Source of the DNA: Lachnospiraceae bacterium
GTDB taxonomy: Bacteria; Bacillota; Clostridia; Lachnospirales; Lachnospiraceae
NCBI GenBank assembly: GCA_021771695.1
Contig: JAETON010000016.1
Coordinates: 1 to 53,682 of the forward strand
Direction: 5' to 3'
Length of the DNA: 53,682 nt
A model generated the notes under the pieces. That model saw only the letters and a program-made list of their open reading frames with translations. It did not search any database and had not been told where the DNA came from. Positions within the stretch are counted from its first letter, which is position 1, and every line of letters begins with the position of its first letter. Positions 1 through 7,373 of the stretch are shown piece after piece. The position numbers were made by a program, and so were the translations under genes.

Positions 1-116
1 ATCCTGCCAGACTCGCTTTCGCTCGTTGGCACGGCTGTCGCCTGTTCAATACTATCCTGTTCCGACTACAAGCCATCCTGCCAGACTCGCTTTCGCTCGT
101 TGGCACGGCTGTCGCC
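1..116. repeat. 42-bp perfect direct repeat (1-42 and 75-116)
   Basis: Positions 1-42 and 75-116 are identical 42-mers, separated by 32 bp. On the minus strand each unit contains TGCCA and TGGCA arms around a GCGAAAGC core, so each can form a small hairpin in RNA. The units are more GC-rich than the flanking DNA and no convincing ORF covers them. They lie beyond the rubrerythrin terminator. This looks like an intergenic dispersed repeat; whether more copies exist left of the window cannot be seen. Confidence 0.8.
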
Positions 117-199
117 GTATAAAATAAAAAAAGCGGTAGCGCCTTTGCAAGTAAACTTGCAGGCGTTATCGCTTTTTTTATTTTGCATGGCTTGTAGTC
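64..199. repeat. 13-bp perfect inverted repeat flanking a repeat unit and terminator
   Basis: GACTACAAGCCAT at 64-76 is perfectly inverted as ATGGCTTGTAGTC at 187-199. The right arm starts inside the rubrerythrin stop codon. The arms enclose one copy of the 42-bp repeat and the terminator hairpin. It could be the end structure of a small non-coding mobile element or an outer stem of the transcript 3' end. Confidence 0.55.
126..179 (-). terminator. Strong, probably bidirectional terminator of the rubrerythrin gene
   Basis: A long hairpin runs from AAAAAAAGCGGTAGCGCC to GGCGTTATCGCTTTTTTT, with a second paired block TGCAAG/CTTGCA inside and G-T wobble positions. A-rich and T-rich tails on the two sides would let it act on both strands. 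It lies 20 bp past the rubrerythrin stop codon. Confidence 0.9.
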
Positions 200-741
200 T
201 AGCCAAAGTATCTTTTTAATAATCCTTCAAATGCTTTTCCGTGGCGGGCTTCGTCTCTTGCCATTTCATGTACTGTGTCATGGATTGCATCAAGATTTGC
301 TGCTTTTGCTCTCTTAGCAAGGTCAAATTTACCTGCTGTAGCTCCGTTTTCAGCTTCTACACGCATTTCTAAGTTCTTCTTTGTGCTGTCTGTTACAACT
401 TCACCAAGAAGTTCTGCAAATTTTGCAGCATGTTCTGCTTCTTCGTAAGCTGCTTTTTCCCAGTATAATCCGATTTCTGGATATCCTTCTCTGTGAGCAA
501 CTCTTGCCATTGCAAGATACATTCCTACTTCTGAACATTCTCCTTCAAAGTTTGCTCTTAAATCAGCGATGATGTCTTCGCTTACTCCTTTTGCAACTCC
601 TACTACATGTTCTGCAGCCCATTCTCTTTCACCAGTCTGTTCTTTAAATTTTTCTGGTCCTACTCCACATGTTGGACATTTTTCTGGTGCCTGATCTCCT
701 TCATGAACGTATCCGCATACTGTACAAACCCATTTCTTCAT
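199..741 (-). CDS. Reverse rubrerythrin (N-terminal rubredoxin, C-terminal diiron domain)
   Basis: Cytoplasmic peroxide (and possibly O2) reductase of anaerobes, 180 aa. The N-terminus (about 1-35) is a rubredoxin-type iron site, CTVCGY then CPTCG. The four-helix diiron domain follows, with the family's Glu/His ligands visible in [18 protein letters not shown] and DEARHGKAF. This domain order is the reverse of classical rubrerythrin and matches the clostridial reverse rubrerythrins, which take electrons from NADH via rubredoxin reductases. The start has AAGGAG 9 nt upstream. A PerR-like palindrome precedes the gene and perR is the next gene upstream, so induction by peroxide is likely. Confidence 0.93.
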   Translation of the reverse strand: MKKWVCTVCGYVHEGDQAPEKCPTCGVGPEKFKEQTGEREWAAEHVVGVAKGVSEDIIADLRANFEGECSEVGMYLAMARVAHREGYPEIGLYWEKAAYEEAEHAAKFAELLGEVVTDSTKKNLEMRVEAENGATAGKFDLAKRAKAANLDAIHDTVHEMARDEARHGKAFEGLLKRYFG

Positions 742-795
742 AATTGTGTTCTCCTTTTCTTTTATTTAACATTTTACTTTGCTTTTCTTTTAAAT

Positions 796-814
796 AACAG
801 TAATCATTACTGTT
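796..814. promoter_or_regulatory. PerR-type operator upstream of rubrerythrin
   Basis: AACAGTAATCATTACTGTT is a perfect 9-1-9 palindrome. A third half-site, AACAGTAA on the minus strand, lies directly beside it (815-822). It sits in the rubrerythrin promoter region, between perR and the rubrerythrin gene. The layout resembles a Fur-family box, and the perR leader contains a related sequence. Assignment to PerR is inferred from position. Confidence 0.75.
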
Positions 815-840
815 TTACTGTTGTGTTTATAATAGCATTG

Positions 841-1275
841 CTATTCTCCAATGTCAACAGGTTTTTGATTTTTTTTATCAAAAACTTTTTTCAAACATTT
901 TTCACAGGTACCTTTAAAATAAATGACACTTTCTTCGATTTTTCCGGAAAATCCTTGATTTGCCATTGTTTTGATCTGTTCATCTATAGAATCCATATTC
1001 AAATCTGTAATTTCTCCACATTCCTGACATATAAAATGATAATGAGGTTTTATTACGGCGTCATAACGGTCTGCTCCATCCTCATAACTGAGCTTTAAAA
1101 TTTCTCCTCTTTCAGAAAGCAGCGCCAGATTCCGATACACCGTTCCCAAACTGATATTAGGGAATTTTTTCTTAATATTCATATAAATCGTATCGGCAGT
1201 AGGATGGTCTTTGCGAGTCATTAAAAATGCAACGATAGCCTCTCTTTGCTTACTTCTTTTTGTTGCTGGCTGCAT
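841..1275 (-). CDS. perR: Fur-family peroxide repressor PerR
   Basis: Metal-dependent transcriptional repressor, 144 aa, the normal Fur/PerR length. A winged helix spans about 10-85 (HPTADTIYMNIKKKFPNISLG, then TVYRNLALL). The dimerisation domain carries the metal-sensing HYHFICQECGEITDL and a second CxxC, CEKC, so the structural zinc site is intact. PerR senses peroxide by oxidation of histidine ligands. It lies upstream of and co-oriented with reverse rubrerythrin, an expected target. The start ATG has AAAGGAGC 7 nt upstream. The subtype (PerR rather than Fur or Zur) is inferred from the neighbour. Confidence 0.88.
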   Translation of the reverse strand: MQPATKRSKQREAIVAFLMTRKDHPTADTIYMNIKKKFPNISLGTVYRNLALLSERGEILKLSYEDGADRYDAVIKPHYHFICQECGEITDLNMDSIDEQIKTMANQGFSGKIEESVIYFKGTCEKCLKKVFDKKNQKPVDIGE

Positions 1276-1294
1276 AGGCTGCTCCTTTCATAAT

Positions 1295-1317
1295 AATAAT
1301 TGTTACTGTTATTATCG
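1295..1317. promoter_or_regulatory. Candidate PerR autoregulatory operator before perR
   Basis: On the minus strand AACAGTAACAATTATT lies just upstream of the perR ribosome binding site, within ATAATAA/TTATTAT inverted arms. The AACAGTAA half-site is the same as in the perfect palindrome upstream of rubrerythrin. This suggests autoregulation; the match on the other half-site is poorer. Confidence 0.5.
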
Positions 1318-1370
1318 TAATAAAAAAAAGCCTTTTTGTCAAGCTTCCTATAAAATCTATGAAAAATACC

Positions 1371-1399
1371 TTGCATTCTTCTTAAAATAAGTGTAGTAT
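1371..1399 (+). promoter_or_regulatory. Promoter of the hemolysin-III family gene
   Basis: TTGCAT (1371-1376), a 17-bp spacer and TAGTAT (1394-1399) give a plausible housekeeping promoter about 70 bp upstream of the start codon. Confidence 0.5.
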
Positions 1400-1471
1400 A
1401 TAAGAAAGTTAAATGTAGTTTTTAATACTACGTTCTGTATTTTAAAGAACTGTATGACTGGAGGTAGCATT

Positions 1472-2116
1472 ATGCAGAATAAATTAAAAGACCCCGGCAG
1501 TGCCATTACACATTTTATTGGTATGGTTCTAGCTGCCATTGTTTCTATTCCTTTGATTGTTAAAAATATTTTTACCGGAGATTATATCCGTATTATTTCA
1601 TTAGTGATATTCACACTCAGTATGATTGGACTTTACGGTGCAAGTACTGCTTATCATTCCTTTAATATTTCCGATAGGATTAATAAACAGCTAAAACGTC
1701 TGGATCATGCCATGATTTTTGTGTTAATTGCAGGTTCTTATACACCGATTTGCACCATCGCATTAGGAAATCAGATTGGTTACGGTCTTTTATTTTTAAT
1801 TTGGACAATTGCTATCTTAGGCATCTTATTCAAAATGTTCTGGGTAGGCTGTCCTAAGTGGATTTCTTCTATTATGTATATTGCCATGGGCTGGCTGTGT
1901 ATCCTTGCCATTGCACCAATTATTCACAGCTTATCCAAAGCATCTTTTATCTGGCTTCTTACAGGCGGTATCATTTATACTGTAGGCGGAGTCATTTATG
2001 CACTAAAAATTCCATGGTTTGAACATCATTGGAAAAATTTTGGACTTCATGAAATTTTCCATCTGTTTGTACTTGGCGGAAGTGCGTGCCACATGGTCGT
2101 AATGTATATGATTTAA
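1472..2116 (+). CDS. Hemolysin III / YqfA family membrane protein
   Basis: Seven-helix integral membrane protein, 214 aa, of the HlyIII/PAQR-related family. Family marks are GASTAYHSF after the second helix, RLDHAMIFVLIAGSYTP in the middle, and HEIFHLFVLGGSACHMVVMY at the end; these His and Asp residues are the metal-site residues of the family. The in-frame ATG at 1454 is rejected because GGAGG (1460-1464) serves the ATG at 1472. Despite the name, family members are not established toxins; roles in membrane homeostasis are proposed. Convergent with the next gene. Confidence 0.88.
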   Translation: MQNKLKDPGSAITHFIGMVLAAIVSIPLIVKNIFTGDYIRIISLVIFTLSMIGLYGASTAYHSFNISDRINKQLKRLDHAMIFVLIAGSYTPICTIALGNQIGYGLLFLIWTIAILGILFKMFWVGCPKWISSIMYIAMGWLCILAIAPIIHSLSKASFIWLLTGGIIYTVGGVIYALKIPWFEHHWKNFGLHEIFHLFVLGGSACHMVVMYMI

Positions 2117-2377
2117 TTAATTTTTCTCCTGCCGGTATTTTTGTATCAGCAGGAGTTTTTGTTTTCTATTTAATTTTTTTATGGCGGCTTCCCGTTTCAT
2201 AGCCTCCTCTTTGGTTGAAAAATATTCAACATACACTAATTCTACAGGACATCTTCCTCTGGTATATTTGGCTCCTTTTCCCTCATTATGTATTTTCAAA
2301 CGCTTTTTCATATCATTGGTCCATCCGGTATAAAGACTGCCATCATTGCATTTTAATATGTATGTACAATTTTTCAT
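2117..2377 (-). CDS. GIY-YIG domain protein (UPF0213/YhbQ-like)
   Basis: Small single-domain GIY-YIG protein, 86 aa. The motif appears as TYILKCNDGSLYTGWTND, followed by KRLKIHNEGKGAKYT and a conserved EAMKREAAIKKLNRKQKLLL helix. Such proteins share the nuclease fold of UvrC and intron endonucleases; the cellular role of this short group is unsettled, with DNA repair or processing often suggested. The stop codon abuts the stop of the convergent membrane protein gene. The start has GAGGAG upstream. Confidence 0.85.
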   Translation of the reverse strand: MKNCTYILKCNDGSLYTGWTNDMKKRLKIHNEGKGAKYTRGRCPVELVYVEYFSTKEEAMKREAAIKKLNRKQKLLLIQKYRQEKN

Positions 2378-2394
2378 TCGTATCTCCTCTTCTT

Positions 2395-2421
2395 CAAAGA
2401 AAAACCGCCAGAATTTGGCGG
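2395..2421 (-). terminator. Terminator of the spoIID-spoIIQ unit
   Basis: On the minus strand CCGCCA-AATTC-TGGCGG is followed by TTTTTC. It lies about 90 bp downstream of the spoIIQ-like stop codon. Confidence 0.8.
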
Positions 2422-2510
2422 CCTTTCTTCTACATCAATCCGAAACCCAGATTGTTATTGTGTCTTCCTTTACTTATAATATACGATTTTTTCTGCTCTT
2501 TGTTCCAATC

Positions 2511-3188
2511 TTATTCCAAATATTTTCCCGGGTCAACTGTCTTTTTATCTTTCTCCATCTGAAAATAAAGGTTGGTTCCTTCCAGTGTATAATAATCTGT
2601 CGGTGCAGAAACTTTTCCTATGATCTGCCCTTTTTCAACTGTATCTCCTGTTTTTACTGTTAACTCTTTTAACTGCCCATACAATGCTGTATAACCGCTT
2701 CCTAAATCCAGCAGTACGGTTTGTCCATATTCTGCCGTCTTTCTAACTTCTGCTACTTTTGCCTGTTTTACTGCCTTTGCTGCTGTCCCTTCTTTTGCCT
2801 CAATTAAAATTCCTTTATTGGTTCGATACTGATCCAGAGATTCAAAATAAATTGTAGCATCTACGCTATATGGCAGCAGAATATTTCCGGTTACCGGCCA
2901 TGTTAATTTTGTTTTTCCATTGTATGCTATGCTTTGCTGCATAGTTTGTGTAGTTTTTTCTGTCTCTTCTGTTACTTCCTGCGTAGAAGCCTGTGTAGTT
3001 CCCTGAGTTGCACTATTTGCCACATCTACTGTCTTATCGAGCTTTACTTCCTGTTTGGCAAGTTCTCTTTTTTCTTTGAATTGAACACTGTAGTATGCCA
3101 TAACACCAAGAAACAATGCAAAAGCAGCAATCATTACCCCGTAATATTTTCGCAGCGGGAAGGGGTTATCCCTGTTGTTTTTTCTCAT
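2511..3188 (-). CDS. spoIIQ: SpoIIQ-like protein with degenerate LytM (M23) domain
   Basis: Forespore-side engulfment and channel protein, 225 aa. One transmembrane helix (about 15-35) is followed by a Thr/Gln-rich linker and a LytM/M23 fold from about 95. The zinc ligands of active LytM enzymes are missing: the HxGxD-type motif reads TNKGILIEA (Asn124, Leu128) and the HxH motif reads TNLYFQM (Asn206, Tyr208). B. subtilis SpoIIQ is likewise degenerate, whereas some clostridial SpoIIQ proteins keep the histidine. The start at 3188 has GAGGTG 6 nt upstream; the frame extends to a GTG at 3236 overlapping spoIID, but without a ribosome site. The adjacent spoIID supports the call. Confidence 0.82.
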   Translation of the reverse strand: MRKNNRDNPFPLRKYYGVMIAAFALFLGVMAYYSVQFKEKRELAKQEVKLDKTVDVANSATQGTTQASTQEVTEETEKTTQTMQQSIAYNGKTKLTWPVTGNILLPYSVDATIYFESLDQYRTNKGILIEAKEGTAAKAVKQAKVAEVRKTAEYGQTVLLDLGSGYTALYGQLKELTVKTGDTVEKGQIIGKVSAPTDYYTLEGTNLYFQMEKDKKTVDPGKYLE

Positions 3189-3228
3189 TTTCATCACCTC
3201 AAAGTTAGTTTTGCCCATTCTTTGAAGT

Positions 3229-4164
3229 TTATTCACGGAAGTCTTTGATTTTAATTCCTGAATAATAATATTTTAAAATCTTTTGATAATTTTTCCCTTC
3301 TTTAGCAAGTTCATTTGCACCATACTGACTGAATCCTAATCCGCTGCCTTTCCCAAGACATATGATGCGTACCTTTCCATCATAGGATTCTAAATAGAAA
3401 TTATTGGAAGAAAGCTGGAACCATTCTGCCCACATTTCTCCCGAAACCAAAACCGCTCCTGCCTGCACTTCTTTTACATATCCGTTTCTTGTTGTTCGTT
3501 TCAGGCGTAAATCTTTCTTTAATTCATCCACAGCTACTTCTTTCCCTTTTTTCTCTTTTAATTTTTTTACAATTTCCCCATAAGTAATATTTTGTACGGT
3601 CATATATTCAGATGCTTCTACATCTCGAACGCTGTCTTTCGCTTTCAAGTAAGGAATCTTTTTTCCAAACCATTCTCTGGCATCCAGCGTCGTTCCTACA
3701 CTAATTCCATGAAAATACGGCTGAATGTATGAGTTTCCATAAAATGCTGCTTTTCCGATGGTTTCGCTGACTGCACGTTTTCTTAATTGATCTTTGATTT
3801 CATATTTCTTATTTCCCAGTGCCTTCTTCAATTCAGCATCTGACTGCCTTTGATAGGGCAGTTTTTCTTCTTTTATGGTTTTTGTTTTTCCCATTCTCCG
3901 AAGGATATCTGTTCTGAGAATTACTGCCTGTGCCTTCAATGTTTCTTCTTCATAATCCATAGAAATCTGTCCCGGCAGAATTTCCAGCAGATATTTCTCT
4001 AAATCTATTTTTCCTTCCCTAGAAATAATTTTATATCCACTGTCATAAGATTCAAAATTTACTTCTTTTTTTTCTTTGCGAATTGTCATGGAAACTGTAA
4101 TCAAATATGGAATTGTCATAAATAAAAATATTAAAAAGAAAAAATACGACATTTTGTGCCTCAT
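3229..4164 (-). CDS. spoIID: Stage II sporulation protein D (SpoIID)
   Basis: Membrane-anchored peptidoglycan lytic transglycosylase of engulfment, 311 aa. A signal anchor (about 7-28) precedes the SpoIID domain: EILPGQISMDYEEETLKAQA, AFYGNSYIQPYFHGISVG and the C-terminal GKGSGLGFSQYGANELAKEG with KILKYYYSG. The family usually has a catalytic Glu in an (A/P)xEMP context; the aligned residue here is Gln66. The spoIIQ-like gene follows directly, as in other clostridia, so the two are probably cotranscribed under a mother-cell or forespore sigma factor. The start has AAAGGAGG 6-7 nt upstream. Confidence 0.87.
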   Translation of the reverse strand: MRHKMSYFFFLIFLFMTIPYLITVSMTIRKEKKEVNFESYDSGYKIISREGKIDLEKYLLEILPGQISMDYEEETLKAQAVILRTDILRRMGKTKTIKEEKLPYQRQSDAELKKALGNKKYEIKDQLRKRAVSETIGKAAFYGNSYIQPYFHGISVGTTLDAREWFGKKIPYLKAKDSVRDVEASEYMTVQNITYGEIVKKLKEKKGKEVAVDELKKDLRLKRTTRNGYVKEVQAGAVLVSGEMWAEWFQLSSNNFYLESYDGKVRIICLGKGSGLGFSQYGANELAKEGKNYQKILKYYYSGIKIKDFRE

Positions 4165-4177
4165 TACTATCCTCCTT

Positions 4178-4206
4178 TTGTCCGTCTTACTATTTTATGT
4201 TACAAT
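4178..4206 (+). promoter_or_regulatory. Promoter of the HPr-like gene
   Basis: TTGTCC (4178-4183), a 17-bp spacer and TACAAT (4201-4206) precede the HPr-like start codon by 26 bp. It lies in the divergent gap upstream of spoIID. Confidence 0.65.
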
Positions 4207-4232
4207 AAAAGAAAATATGAAAGGAGAGTCTT

Positions 4233-4496
4233 ATGAAATCACAATCTTTTGTTATTACTGATACACAAGGTCTTCATGCACGTCCTTGTTCATCCATCGC
4301 GGCTGCTGTAAGAAATTTTGATTCTGACGTTATTATGACTTACCAAGGAACTGATTTTGATGCTTCTAATCCAATTGCGTTAATGACTGCTGGTGTTGTC
4401 TGCAATGATGAAATAATTTTAACGGTTTCTGGCAATGATGAAGATAAAGCAATGGAGACTTTAACAGATATTATGAAAAAGGAACTTACCAAATAA
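4233..4496 (+). CDS. HPr-family phosphocarrier lacking Ser46
   Basis: HPr-fold protein, 87 aa, full length. The PTS phosphorylation site is intact at His15 within GLHARP. In Gram-positive HPr the regulatory Ser46 lies in a KSIMG-type motif and is phosphorylated by HPr kinase to bind CcpA. Here the aligned stretch is DASNPIALM, with Asn at position 46 and Ser at 45. It may therefore carry phosphate from enzyme I but not take part in CcpA signalling, the opposite of Crh. No other PTS gene is adjacent. The ribosome site is AAAGGAGAG. A second, canonical HPr elsewhere in the genome is expected. Confidence 0.85.
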   Translation: MKSQSFVITDTQGLHARPCSSIAAAVRNFDSDVIMTYQGTDFDASNPIALMTAGVVCNDEIILTVSGNDEDKAMETLTDIMKKELTK

Positions 4497-4498
4497 TA

Positions 4499-4528
4499 TT
4501 GTTAAATTTTGTCAAGCTATGCTATACT
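4499..4528 (+). promoter_or_regulatory. Promoter of pncB
   Basis: TTGTTA (4499-4504), an 18-bp spacer and TATACT (4523-4528) lie in the gap between the HPr-like gene and pncB, so pncB probably has its own transcript. Confidence 0.55.
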
Positions 4529-4565
4529 ATTTACAATATGTAATTTTTTCATAAAAGGAGTTTTT

Positions 4566-6014
4566 ATGGACATTCACCAACTTACTCTGCTCACAGATCT
4601 CTATGAACTTACGATGATGCAGGGATATTTCAAATCAAACAATGATGAAACTGTCGTATTTGACGTATTTTACCGGGAAAACCCTTCCGGGGGCAGTTAT
4701 GCCATTGCCTGCGGGCTGGCTCAAGTTATTGATTACATCAAGAATCTTTCCTTTTCTTATGAGGATATTGATTATCTTAGAAGTTTAAAAATTTTTGATG
4801 AAGATTTTCTGGAATATTTGGCAGGTTATCATTTTACCGGAGATATTTATGCAATTCCGGAGGGAACTGTGGTTTTCCCTATGGAACCTCTCTTAAAAGT
4901 TACGGCTCCCATGATGGAAGCACAGCTTATTGAGACAGCCGTACTAAATATTATCAATCATCAAAGCTTAATCGCCACCAAAGCAAGCCGTGTTGTTTAT
5001 GCTGCAGGCGGTCATGGCGTTATGGAATTTGGCTTACGCCGTGCACAAGGCCCGGATGCTGGTACTTATGGAGCCAGAGCCGCTATGATTGGCGGATGTG
5101 ATGGTACATCCAATGTATTAGCGGGAAAACTATTTAAAGTTCCAGTCCTCGGAACTCATGCACACAGCTGGATTATGAGTTTTGACGATGAATACACTGC
5201 TTTCCGTACTTATGCAGATTTATACCCAGACAGTTGTACACTTTTGGTGGATACCTATGATACTTTACGTTCCGGTCTTCCAAATGCGATCCGTGTTTTC
5301 CGTGAACTGAAAGAAGAAGGGCGCATTCCGTCAAAATATGGTATCCGTCTGGACAGCGGAGATCTCGCTTATCTTACAAAAAAAGCCAGAACTATGCTGG
5401 ATGAGGCAGGATTCCCGGAGGCAGTCATTGCTGCGTCTGGTGATTTAGATGAAAACTTAATTTCCAGTCTTCTTTCTCAAGGAGCACCGATTACTTCCTG
5501 GGGTGTCGGCACAAAACTGATTACTTCTTCTGATTGTCCTGCTTTTGGCGGTGTCTACAAATTGGCAGCTTCCAAACATGCATCCGAAGAAGAGTTTACA
5601 GCCAAAATTAAAATCTCTGAAAATCCTGTAAAGATCACCAATCCGGGAGACAAAACTGTTTTCAGAATTTATGACAAAACCAGTGGAAAAATCCGTGGAG
5701 ATTTAATCTGTCTTACGAATGAAATTTATGACACAACAGAAGATTTAATTATTTTCGATCCGCTTTCTACATGGAAAAAATCCAAGATTTCCGGTGGAAC
5801 TTATGAATTGCGGGAACTTCTGATTCCTATTTTCAAAAAAGGACAATGTTTTTATGAAAGCCCTTCTGTCATGGACATCAGAGCGTACTGCCAGCAGGAA
5901 CTGAACACATTGTGGGATGAAAGCAGACGTCTTGTCAATCCACAGGAAGTATATGTAGATCTTTCCATCCCATTGTATCAATTGAAAACTCAGCTTTTAG
6001 ATCAAAAAAGTTAA
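4566..6014 (+). CDS. pncB: Nicotinate phosphoribosyltransferase
   Basis: NAD salvage enzyme converting nicotinate and PRPP to nicotinate mononucleotide, 482 aa. N-terminal LLTDLYELTMMQGYF, EFGLRRAQGPD, the phosphorylated-histidine region GTHAHSWIMSF, and the phosphate-binding VDTYDTLRSG and RLDSGDLAYL are typical of the family. The ATG at 4566 is chosen because AAAAGGAG lies 6 nt upstream; an in-frame ATG at 4509 has none. The plsC gene follows 37 bp downstream on the same strand. Confidence 0.94.
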   Translation: MDIHQLTLLTDLYELTMMQGYFKSNNDETVVFDVFYRENPSGGSYAIACGLAQVIDYIKNLSFSYEDIDYLRSLKIFDEDFLEYLAGYHFTGDIYAIPEGTVVFPMEPLLKVTAPMMEAQLIETAVLNIINHQSLIATKASRVVYAAGGHGVMEFGLRRAQGPDAGTYGARAAMIGGCDGTSNVLAGKLFKVPVLGTHAHSWIMSFDDEYTAFRTYADLYPDSCTLLVDTYDTLRSGLPNAIRVFRELKEEGRIPSKYGIRLDSGDLAYLTKKARTMLDEAGFPEAVIAASGDLDENLISSLLSQGAPITSWGVGTKLITSSDCPAFGGVYKLAASKHASEEEFTAKIKISENPVKITNPGDKTVFRIYDKTSGKIRGDLICLTNEIYDTTEDLIIFDPLSTWKKSKISGGTYELRELLIPIFKKGQCFYESPSVMDIRAYCQQELNTLWDESRRLVNPQEVYVDLSIPLYQLKTQLLDQKS

Positions 6015-6051
6015 AATTTCATTGAAAATATGAAAAAGAAGGGAGACACCA

Positions 6052-6807
6052 ATGATTCGTTTTTTGGCCGACATCATTTATCTATTTTTTTTCCTGACAT
6101 TAACGGCACCGCTTTATCCGGTTTTTAATCACTGGAATAAAACCGGACAAGCCCACAAACGTTCCGAAATGGCACAGCGAATGGTAATGAATGCATTTCA
6201 TTTATGCCTTCGTTTTGCAGGAACCAAGGTTATCGTAGAAGGAAAAGAAAAAATTCCTACAGACACTGCTGTATTGTATGTAGGAAATCACAGCAGTTAT
6301 TATGATATTTTATGCAGTTTTATCGCTACTCCATCCGGGACAGGCTTTTTTGCAAAAAAAGAAATGGAAAAAGTCCCTTGTCTCCGTCATTGGATGCGGT
6401 ATATCAATTGTTTGTTCCTAGACCGCACCAATCTGAAAGAAGGATTAAAAACAATGAATGAGGGAACACAATATTTAAAAGATGGATTTTCTATGGTTAT
6501 CTTTCCAGAAGGCACCCGAAGCCAGGATGATGAACCTCATGACTTCAAAGAAGGAAGTCTCCGTCCCGCCCTAAAGGCAAATGTTCCTCTGATTCCTCTA
6601 GCTATTTCAGGAACTGCTGATATTTTAGAAAACAACCGCCTTTATACGGTAAAACCTGCAACTGTTCATATAACATTTGGAGATCCAATCTATCCAGATC
6701 AGTTAGATCGTACATCCAAGAAGCACCTTGCTGCTTCTATTCGTAATGAAATTATCGAAATGAGAAAAAAACATAAGACAACTGAGAAAAAAGATGCTAT
6801 AATGTAA
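6052..6807 (+). CDS. plsC: 1-acyl-sn-glycerol-3-phosphate acyltransferase (PlsC family)
   Basis: Phospholipid synthesis enzyme acylating lysophosphatidate, 251 aa, membrane-associated through an N-terminal hydrophobic helix (about 3-20). The catalytic NHxxxxD motif reads NHSSYYD. The glycerophosphate site FPEGTRS and the downstream LIPLAISGT block are present. Ribosome site AGGGAGA. It lies 37 bp after pncB and 34 bp before an anchored unknown protein, and is probably cotranscribed with both. Confidence 0.9.
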   Translation: MIRFLADIIYLFFFLTLTAPLYPVFNHWNKTGQAHKRSEMAQRMVMNAFHLCLRFAGTKVIVEGKEKIPTDTAVLYVGNHSSYYDILCSFIATPSGTGFFAKKEMEKVPCLRHWMRYINCLFLDRTNLKEGLKTMNEGTQYLKDGFSMVIFPEGTRSQDDEPHDFKEGSLRPALKANVPLIPLAISGTADILENNRLYTVKPATVHITFGDPIYPDQLDRTSKKHLAASIRNEIIEMRKKHKTTEKKDAIM

Positions 6808-6841
6808 AAGATGTTCAAATTTTGATAGGAGGAGAAAGAAT

Positions 6842-7303
6842 ATGAATATATGGTTGATTCTATTAATTATCGGAATAATCATCGCCATCATATTAGGCGT
6901 TCTTTATTACGTTGGTAATAAGATGCAGAAGAAACAGGAAGTACAAAGAGCACAATTAGACGAAATGGCACAAACCGTTTCCATGCTGGTCATAGATAAG
7001 AAGCGAATGAAGATCACAGATGCAGGCTTCCCTCGAATGGTAATAGACAATATTCCAAAACGTGCAAAAATGTCTAAAGTACCAATTGTCAAAGCAAAAA
7101 TTGGTCCAAAAATCACTCCATTATTATGTGATGAGGCAATCTTTGATGATGTTCCGGTAAAAGCAGAAATTAAAGCTGTTGTCAGTGGAATTTACATTAC
7201 AAACATTAAGAACCTGCGCAACGTTGCACCGCCGGAACCTGAAAAAAAAGGAATCCGTGCAAAACTTTCAAAGAAAAGCGCAGAATATATGCGCAGACAT
7301 TAG
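6842..7303 (+). CDS. Membrane-anchored conserved protein of unknown function
   Basis: Not recognised beyond its shape, 153 aa. One N-terminal transmembrane helix (about 3-24, very Ile/Leu-rich) is followed by a basic cytoplasmic segment KMQKKQE and a soluble domain containing VSMLVIDKKRMKITDAGFP and KVPIVKAKIGPKITPLLCD. The C-terminus is strongly basic. Ribosome site GGAGGAG. It lies directly downstream of plsC and upstream of a clear terminator, so it ends the pncB-plsC unit. No enzyme motif is visible. Confidence 0.8.
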   Translation: MNIWLILLIIGIIIAIILGVLYYVGNKMQKKQEVQRAQLDEMAQTVSMLVIDKKRMKITDAGFPRMVIDNIPKRAKMSKVPIVKAKIGPKITPLLCDEAIFDDVPVKAEIKAVVSGIYITNIKNLRNVAPPEPEKKGIRAKLSKKSAEYMRRH

Positions 7304-7307
7304 AAAA

Positions 7308-7354
7308 AAAACAGATGCTTTTCCAAATTTTTATTGGAAACACATCTGTTTTTC
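7308..7354 (+). terminator. Terminator of the pncB-plsC unit
   Basis: AAAACAGATG pairs with CATCTGTTTT, with a second TTCCAA/TTGGAA stem inside, followed by TTTC and T-rich sequence. It starts within 10 bp of the upstream stop codon. Confidence 0.85.
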
Positions 7355-7373
7355 TTTATTCTTCTAATTCCAT

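Noticed and set aside
1-116. A CRISPR array
   Set aside because: Only two repeat copies with a 32-bp gap are visible, no cas genes are present, and the unit is longer and less typical than CRISPR repeats.
607-1098. 163-codon plus-strand frame opposite perR and rubrerythrin
   Set aside because: Phe/Cys-rich antisense frame of a low-GC gene, overlapping two certain genes and the operator.
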